A stretch of 11,413 bases of DNA from Desulfobacteraceae bacterium (GTDB lineage Bacteria > Desulfobacterota > DSM-4660 > Desulfatiglandales > Desulfatiglandaceae), in NCBI GenBank assembly GCA_030642205.1, contig DAOWOF010000052.1, positions 1 to 11,413 of the forward strand, written 5' to 3'. Positions within the stretch are counted from its first letter, which is position 1. Each line of letters starts with the position of its first letter. Positions 6,208-11,413 of the stretch are shown here, piece after piece. The notes below the pieces were generated by a model. It was not told the DNA's origin. It searched no databases and saw only the letters and a list, made by a program, of their open reading frames with translations. The position numbers and the translations under genes are program-made.

Positions 6208-7401
6208 TTACTCAATAATTTCACTAATAACGCCTGCGCCTACGGTACGGCCTCCCTCGCGTATAGCAAAACGAAGCTCCTTCTCCATGGCTATCGGCGT
6301 AATCAATACAACGTCCATACTTACATTATCTCCAGGCATTACCATCTCTACTCCAGATTCCAATGTAACCATACCGGTAACGTCTGTTGTACGAAAATAA
6401 AACTGCGGGCGATATCCATTGAAAAATGGCGTGTGGCGGCCACCTTCTTCTTTCTTTAATATGTATGCCTGGGCCTTGAACTTGGTGTGTGGCGTTATGC
6501 TCCCAGGTTTGGCTACCACCTGGCCACGCTCTACATCATCACGTTTGGTCCCGCGTAATAATACTCCTATGTTGTCGCCTGCCTGACCTTCATCCAAAAG
6601 CTTGCGAAACATCTCTACGCCTGTACATACTGTCTTGATCGTAGGACGTATACCTACTATCTCTACTTCTTCTCCTACTTTGACTATACCACGATCAACC
6701 CGGCCGGTTACAACCGTGCCGCGTCCGGATATTGAAAACACATCTTCAACAGGCATGAGAAAAGGCTTGTCAAGCGTACGTACCGGCTCAGGTATATAGT
6801 CATCAATCGCATCCATTAATTCAAATATGCATTTGGCTTCTTCACTGTCAGAATCATCCGACTCAAGTGCCTTTAATGCAGACCCCTGAATAATAGGTAT
6901 GTCATCTCCGGGAAAATCATATTTACTTAACAGCTCTCGCAACTCAAGCTCAACTAACTCTATCAATTCAGGATCATCCACCATGTCACATTTATTCAAA
7001 AATACCAATATATTGGGGACTCCTACCTGACGTGCCAGTAATATGTGCTCCCGAGTCTGAGGCATCGGACCGTCTGTGGCCGCTACAACCAGTATGGCTC
7101 CGTCCATCTGGGCCGCTCCGGTTATCATGTTCTTTATATAATCAGCATGACCAGGACAATCAACATGAGCATAATGACGTTTTGAGGTCTCATACTCAAC
7201 ATGCGCTGTGGCTATGGTTATGCCGCGCTCACGTTCCTCAGGAGCTTTGTCTATCTCATCAAAAGGCACATAATTAGCCTGACCCCTGCTCGATAAATGC
7301 TTGGTTATCGCTGCTGTTAACGTCGTCTTACCATGATCAATGTGTCCAATCGTTCCCACATTAACATGCGGCTTAGTCCTCTCAAATTTTTCTTTAGCCA
7401 T
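6208..7401 (-). CDS. tuf: Translation elongation factor Tu
   Basis: GTPase that carries aminoacyl-tRNA to the ribosomal A site. It has the normal length of 397 residues and all GTP-binding motifs: GHIDHGKT at 19-26, DCPGHAD at 81-87, NKCD at 136-139 and SAL at 174-176. Domains 2 and 3 are complete, ending REGGRTVGAGVISEIIE. The ATG has a strong AGGAGGT upstream. It follows rpsG after 214 bases and is 15 bases from rpmG. The usual neighbour fusA is missing upstream. Two 60-base stretches of tuf contain 34 and 31 G+C, against 24 in rpsG and 20 in rplA, so its composition stands out. Val GTA and Ile ATA codons are frequent in parts such as 6600-6690. This may reflect expression-linked codon choice, gene conversion between tuf copies, or foreign origin. 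Confidence 0.98.
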   Translation of the reverse strand: MAKEKFERTKPHVNVGTIGHIDHGKTTLTAAITKHLSSRGQANYVPFDEIDKAPEERERGITIATAHVEYETSKRHYAHVDCPGHADYIKNMITGAAQMDGAILVVAATDGPMPQTREHILLARQVGVPNILVFLNKCDMVDDPELIELVELELRELLSKYDFPGDDIPIIQGSALKALESDDSDSEEAKCIFELMDAIDDYIPEPVRTLDKPFLMPVEDVFSISGRGTVVTGRVDRGIVKVGEEVEIVGIRPTIKTVCTGVEMFRKLLDEGQAGDNIGVLLRGTKRDDVERGQVVAKPGSITPHTKFKAQAYILKKEEGGRHTPFFNGYRPQFYFRTTDVTGMVTLESGVEMVMPGDNVSMDVVLITPIAMEKELRFAIREGGRTVGAGVISEIIE

Positions 7402-7542
7402 CTTATCTTACCTCCTGATGAACATAATCCTTTATAGAATATCCTTAATATTCTTTTTAAATTTATTATTCTGTTAAAAATCTAATAATATTTTCTCAGA
7501 TTTTAACTTTGTACCGGGTCAGAATCTTCCTTAGACATATTT

Positions 7543-7564
7543 CAAGCCGCTAAAAAGCGGCTTG
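7543..7564. repeat. Perfect 9-bp inverted repeat in the rpsG-tuf spacer
   Basis: CAAGCCGCT and AGCGGCTTG are perfect inverted copies around a 4-base loop (AAAA on plus, TTTT on minus). The stem is strong and G+C-rich inside an A+T-rich spacer, in the place of a terminator for rpsL-rpsG. Neither strand has a U-run after it (GAAATATG on minus, CAAGGGAT on plus), so efficient intrinsic termination is doubtful. It may be a decayed terminator, an mRNA 3'-end stabiliser or a processing site. The remainder of the 214-base spacer (7402-7615) has no ORF of note. Its tuf-proximal part is very A+T-rich and could contain a promoter, but I cannot single one out. Confidence 0.55.
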
Positions 7565-7615
7565 CAAGGGATTAAATCAACCCCTACTCATAAAATCTAC
7601 GCACATTAACCTTTT

Positions 7616-8086
7616 TTACCAACGATAATGTGCAAAAGCCTTATTAGCCTCTGCCATTTTATGGGTATCCTCTTTCTTTTTAACAGATGAACCTCGACCA
7701 TTTGCAGCATCTAACAATTCGCCAGCTAATCTTTTAACCATTGTTTTTTCAGATCTGGCTCTGGCAAATCCAATAATCCATCTTATAGCAAGGGCAGTTC
7801 GCCGGTCTGCACGGACTTCTGTCGGCACCTGATACGTGGCCCCTCCAACACGCCGACTCTTAACTTCTATAAGAGGCTCAACATTCTGTATTGCCTTTTT
7901 AAAAGCCTGCAATCCATCCTCATTAATGCGTTCTTCACATTGCTTCAACGCCTTATAAAAAATTAATTCGGCAACACTCTTTTTACCCTGTATCATTATA
8001 GAATTAATAAATTTTGTCACCAGTTTATTCTTATAAATTGGATCCGGGATTATTTCCCTTTTTTGTGGTTCTCGTCTTCTAGCCAT
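7616..8086 (-). CDS. rpsG: 30S ribosomal protein S7
   Basis: Primary assembly protein of the small-subunit head, binding the 3' domain of 16S rRNA near the E-site tRNA. In E. coli it is also the repressor of the str operon. The N-terminus MARRREPQKREIIPDPIY, the central VEVRADRR-like block (PTEVRADRRTALAIRW) and the end KMAEANKAFAHYRW are typical, and 156 residues is normal. The ATG lies 16 bases after the rpsL stop. The only Shine-Dalgarno-like bases (AGGG) overlap that stop codon, so translation may be coupled to rpsL. In most relatives fusA would follow; here there is a spacer and then tuf. Confidence 0.97.
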   Translation of the reverse strand: MARRREPQKREIIPDPIYKNKLVTKFINSIMIQGKKSVAELIFYKALKQCEERINEDGLQAFKKAIQNVEPLIEVKSRRVGGATYQVPTEVRADRRTALAIRWIIGFARARSEKTMVKRLAGELLDAANGRGSSVKKKEDTHKMAEANKAFAHYRW

Positions 8087-8102
8087 ATTTTATCTACCAA
8101 CC

Positions 8103-8474
8103 CTATTTTGGTCGTTTAACTCCATATTTTGAACGTGCCTGCTTCCTGTCCTGTACTCCAAGCGCATCTAAGGTGCCACGTATAACATGATATCGAACAC
8201 CTGGCAAGTCCTTTACACGTCCGCCACGAATTAAAACAACGGAATGTTCCTGTAAATTATGCCCAACCCCTGGGATATATGTTGTGGCTTCAATCCCATT
8301 TGTCAACCTTACCCTTGCGATCTTACGCAAGGCAGAATTAGGCTTTTTAGGAGTTGTGGTATAAACTCTCAGACATACACCTCTTTTCTGAGGACAACCC
8401 TGCAATGCCGGAGTTGTATTCTTCTTTTTTATCTTTTTTCTACCTTTTCTTACCAATTGATTAATGGTTGGCAT
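8103..8474 (-). CDS. rpsL: 30S ribosomal protein S12
   Basis: Decoding-centre protein of the small subunit that monitors codon-anticodon pairing. It has 123 residues from the ATG at 8474 (MPTINQLVRKGRKK), which is preceded by GGAGGG at 4-5 bases. A longer reading from a TTG at 8492 would place that ribosome site inside the coding region and is rejected. The TTTPKKPNSALRK loop and GGRVKDLPGVRYH loop are intact. Lys43 and Lys88, the usual streptomycin-resistance positions, are wild type, and Asp89, the residue methylthiolated in some bacteria, is present. It lies 150 bases after rpoC, with its own candidate promoter, and 16 bases before rpsG. Confidence 0.98.
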   Translation of the reverse strand: MPTINQLVRKGRKKIKKKNTTPALQGCPQKRGVCLRVYTTTPKKPNSALRKIARVRLTNGIEATTYIPGVGHNLQEHSVVLIRGGRVKDLPGVRYHVIRGTLDALGVQDRKQARSKYGVKRPK

Positions 8475-8560
8475 AAAGCCCTCCGTCTGCAATTAACAAA
8501 TCTTTTATTTTAATAAAACAAGCCTGTAAAATCAACTTAACATGACTCACAGAATTGAGA

Positions 8561-8589
8561 TAAATACAGTCCTATTTAAACAATGTCAA
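8561..8589 (-). promoter_or_regulatory. Candidate sigma-70-type promoter for rpsL-rpsG
   Basis: On the minus strand a perfect -35 box TTGACA (8589-8584) is followed after exactly 17 bases by TATTTA (8566-8561), a weak -10 that keeps the first three consensus bases. Transcription would begin near 8553, leaving a leader of about 80 bases before the rpsL ATG. The 150-base rpoC-rpsL spacer holds nothing else I can support, and no terminator is visible after rpoC, so rpoC readthrough is also possible. Confidence 0.45.
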
Positions 8590-8624
8590 GAATATTCAAC
8601 ATTATATTACTATTTAACTATTTT

Positions 8625-11413
8625 TTATAAATCACCTGCCTCAGAACGTGCTATCTTAAGATTTCTATAAGCCATCAGACCTGTTCCTGCCGGGATAATC
8701 CTGCCCATTATCACATTTTCCTTAAGACCCCTCAAATAATCAACCTTACCCGCTATAGCAGCTTCGGTTAATACTTTGGTTGTCTCCTGAAAAGAGGCCG
8801 CCGAGATAAAACTCTCCGTACCAAGGGAAGCCTTGGTAATACCAAGCAGCATAGACTCTCCTGAAGCAGCTTTTTTACCTTCCTGCACTAATTTTTCATT
8901 AGCCTCTTCAAAAACAAATCTTCCAACCTCCTCACCTATGAGGAAATCAGAATCTCCAACAGCTGTAATCTTTATTTTCCGAAGCATCTGACGAACAATA
9001 ACTTCAATGTGTTTATCATTAATTTTAACACCCTGTAAGCGATAAACCTGCTGAACCTCATCAACCAAATATTTAGCAAGTTCTTTCACCCCTTTTACTG
9101 CAAGAATATCCTGAGGATTGGCAGAACCATCCATCAGAAGTTCACCGGCCTTTACAAAATCACCTTCATGGACAGCAATATGTTTCCCTTTTGAAATAAG
9201 ATATTCGCGGAATTCCCCAACATCGGGAGTGATTATAACCTTTCTTTTCCCCTTTGTGTCTTTTCCAAAAGAGACGATACCGTCTATCTCGGATATAACG
9301 GCATGTTCCTTTGGCTTACGGACCTCAAAAAGCTCTGCAACACGTGGCAGACCTCCTGTAATATCCTTGGTCTTTGTTGTTTCACGCGGAATCTTTGCCA
9401 ATACATCCCCTGGAGCTACATTATTGCCATCCTGTACCATAATAATCGCTCCGATCGGCAGACGATATCTAGCTAACGAACCGGTAGCCAATATTCTTAC
9501 TACCTTTCCATCCTGATCTCTTACAGAAATCCTCGGCATCATGTCAGCTTGTCTTGCATCAACTATAATGCTACTTGCCTTCCCGGTTATAGTGTCAACC
9601 CGCTCCTGCATGGTAATGCCTTCAGTAACATCTTCATACTTAATCTTCCCGCCCACATCAGTCATAATCGGTATTGTAAAAGGGTCCCAATTGGCTAAAA
9701 GCGTACCAGCAGGGATAGAATCTCCATCCTTTACCCTCAAAACCGCTCCATAGATCAATGTGAATTTTTCCCGTTCACGACCACTTGAAGTTATAATAAC
9801 AAGTTCGCCATTCCTGTTCATAACTACCTCTGCACCTGCAGTATTACGAACGAGGTTGACATTATTCAACTTTACAACCCCCTCAGAACGGCTTTCAATG
9901 GAACTCTGCTCAATTTTCTTAGAGGCAGTACCACCTATATGAAATGTTCTCATCGTAAGCTGAGTACCTGGCTCACCAATTGATTGGGCAGCCATAATCC
10001 CAACTGCCTCTCCAATATCAATTATCTTGCCATGAGCCAAATCTCTCCCATAACACTTGGCACATAATCCATGACGGGTTTTACATACAAGCGCTGAACG
10101 GATCCATACCTTTTCAATACCCGCATTAACTATTAAAGTTGTTTTTTCCTCATCAATCTCATCATCAGCCGCTACAATAACTTCATCAGTTACCGGATCC
10201 ACGATATCATATAATGCTGTCCTGCCAAGTATCCTGTCACCTATTTCCTGTATAATCTCACCTGCTTCAGTCAATGTTCCCACTTCGATACCATCAATTG
10301 TACCGCAATCTTCCTCCATGACAACACAATCCTGGGCAACATCCACCAATCTCCTTGTAAGATATCCTGAATTTGCGGTTTTCAAGGCAGTATCAGCAAG
10401 ACCTTTTCTGGCGCCATGTGTGGAGATAAAATACTGTAAAACAGTCAATCCCTCCCTGAAATTTGCCGTAATTGGTGTTTCAATAATCTCGCCTGAAGGC
10501 TTTGCCATAAGCCCCCGCATCCCTGCCAGCTGACGAATCTGATCTTTACTGCCCCTTGCACCCGAATCAGCCATCATAAAAATGGGATTGGCATAGACCT
10601 TTTTATAACCATCCACATCAACAACTGTATCCATAGCAATCTCATCCATCATTTCTTTGGCAACGTTTTCTGTAGCCATGGCCCAGATATCAACAACTTT
10701 ATTATATTTTTCACCAGCTGTAATAATACCCTCGCTATACTGTTTTTCAACCTCCCGAACCCGATTATCTGATTCAGTCATAATTTGGCCCTTTTTCTTT
10801 GGCACAACCATATCATCGACTGAAATAGAAACAGCTCCGATGGTCGCATATTGATAGCCAAGATCCTTTAAACGGTCCGCGAGTATTACAGTTGCCTTAA
10901 TACCTGCACTCCGATAGCAGGCGTCAATAAGTTTGACAAGTTCCTTTTTTTTCAACACCTTATTAATCATGTTATAAGGCATTTTTACAGGTAAAATTTC
11001 AGCAACAAAGGTTCTTCCTACTGATGTCTCAATCAGTTCGCCATCTATTCTTACCAATATTTCAGCATGCAAATCCACCTGTTCCGAATCATAGGCGGAC
11101 CTTACCTCTTTTATACTGGAAAATTTCTTCCCCTCCCCCTTACAACCGGAATATATACTTGTTAAAAAATAAATTCCAAGGACTATGTCCTGTGAAGGGA
11201 CAATAATTGGTTCTCCATTTGCAGGTGAAAGAATATTGTTTGTAGAAAGCATTAAAACACGAGCTTCTATCTGAGCCTCAACAGACAAAGGAACATGCAC
11301 CGCCATCTGATCCCCATCAAAATCCGCATTAAAAGCCGTACAGACGAGTGGATGAAGCTGTATGGATTTACCCTCTATAAGTATAGGTTCAAAGGCCTGA
11401 ATACCAAGACGAT
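8625..11413 (-). CDS. rpoC: DNA-directed RNA polymerase subunit beta', 3' part (runs in from the right edge)
   Basis: Beta' subunit of RNA polymerase, carrying the catalytic magnesium site. The frame is open to the right edge. The visible 929 residues begin RLGIQAFEPILIEGK, about E. coli residue 430, so roughly 425 N-terminal residues, including the first zinc site, lie outside. The Mg-binding NADFDGDQM is at 11304-11330. The second zinc site has Cys spaced 74, 7 and 3 apart (EEDCGT, then VCKTRHGLCAKCYG), exactly as in E. coli. The bridge-helix region (QYFISTHGARKGLADTALK) and trigger loop (QLTMRTFHIGGTA) are intact, and an insert of the proteobacterial SI3 type separates the trigger-loop halves. 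It ends LKIARSEAGDL. An internal ATG at 11306 is not the true start. rpoB should precede it but cannot be seen here. Confidence 0.98.
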   Translation of the reverse strand, partial: RLGIQAFEPILIEGKSIQLHPLVCTAFNADFDGDQMAVHVPLSVEAQIEARVLMLSTNNILSPANGEPIIVPSQDIVLGIYFLTSIYSGCKGEGKKFSSIKEVRSAYDSEQVDLHAEILVRIDGELIETSVGRTFVAEILPVKMPYNMINKVLKKKELVKLIDACYRSAGIKATVILADRLKDLGYQYATIGAVSISVDDMVVPKKKGQIMTESDNRVREVEKQYSEGIITAGEKYNKVVDIWAMATENVAKEMMDEIAMDTVVDVDGYKKVYANPIFMMADSGARGSKDQIRQLAGMRGLMAKPSGEIIETPITANFREGLTVLQYFISTHGARKGLADTALKTANSGYLTRRLVDVAQDCVVMEEDCGTIDGIEVGTLTEAGEIIQEIGDRILGRTALYDIVDPVTDEVIVAADDEIDEEKTTLIVNAGIEKVWIRSALVCKTRHGLCAKCYGRDLAHGKIIDIGEAVGIMAAQSIGEPGTQLTMRTFHIGGTASKKIEQSSIESRSEGVVKLNNVNLVRNTAGAEVVMNRNGELVIITSSGREREKFTLIYGAVLRVKDGDSIPAGTLLANWDPFTIPIMTDVGGKIKYEDVTEGITMQERVDTITGKASSIIVDARQADMMPRISVRDQDGKVVRILATGSLARYRLPIGAIIMVQDGNNVAPGDVLAKIPRETTKTKDITGGLPRVAELFEVRKPKEHAVISEIDGIVSFGKDTKGKRKVIITPDVGEFREYLISKGKHIAVHEGDFVKAGELLMDGSANPQDILAVKGVKELAKYLVDEVQQVYRLQGVKINDKHIEVIVRQMLRKIKITAVGDSDFLIGEEVGRFVFEEANEKLVQEGKKAASGESMLLGITKASLGTESFISAASFQETTKVLTEAAIAGKVDYLRGLKENVIMGRIIPAGTGLMAYRNLKIARSEAGDL

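Noticed and set aside
7402..7500. Possible tuf promoter in the A+T-rich spacer
   Set aside because: Several weak -10-like and -35-like words occur (for example TATAAA near the tuf end), but none pairs at good spacing with a convincing partner.
8475..8492. N-terminal extension of rpsL to an upstream TTG
   Set aside because: It would place the GGAGGG ribosome site inside the gene and add six residues not found in S12, which normally starts MPTINQL.
1..11413. Mobile element, phage, CRISPR or accessory system
   Set aside because: Every gene is a recognised core transcription, translation or secretion gene on one strand. I saw no transposase, integrase, repeat array or terminal inverted repeats.

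Overview
This window is a block of core transcription and translation genes, all on the minus strand. It contains no mobile element, CRISPR array or accessory system that I can see. The protein sequences suggest a Gram-negative bacterium of the Desulfobacterota (former Deltaproteobacteria), probably near the Desulfobacterales. The reasons are the EF-Tu and L33 sequences, proteobacterial-type lineage inserts in both large RNA polymerase subunits, and the tuf-rpmG-trnW-secE-nusG order. This placement comes from recognising sequences, not from a search. Most genes are A+T-rich (about 35-40% G+C in stretches counted by hand); tuf is clearly richer.

Read in the direction of transcription (right to left), the layout is: rpoC (3' two thirds, entering from the right edge), a spacer with a candidate promoter, rpsL, rpsG, a 214-base spacer with a hairpin, tuf, rpmG, tRNA-Trp(CCA), secE, nusG, rplK, rplA, a spacer with a candidate promoter and L10 leader, rplJ, rplL, a spacer with a long hairpin, and rpoB (5' two thirds, leaving at the left edge). 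The longest gene-free stretch is 214 bases.

The genes serve one process. RpoB and RpoC form the RNA polymerase active site. NusG couples polymerase to the ribosome and to Rho. L1, L10, L11, L12 and L33 (large subunit) and S7 and S12 (small subunit) are ribosomal proteins. EF-Tu delivers aminoacyl-tRNA to the ribosome. SecE is part of the protein-export channel.

The main oddity is the order. rpoC normally follows rpoB, but here rpoC sits at the upstream end and rpoB at the downstream end, joined through a single tuf, with no fusA between rpsG and tuf. This is what one would see if the usual tuf-rpmG-...-rpoB-rpoC-rpsL-rpsG-tuf segment had been closed on itself at tuf, by assembly collapse of two near-identical tuf copies, tandem duplication or excision. 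It could also be a true rearrangement. I found no previously undescribed biological system; the other findings concern regulation and fine detail.
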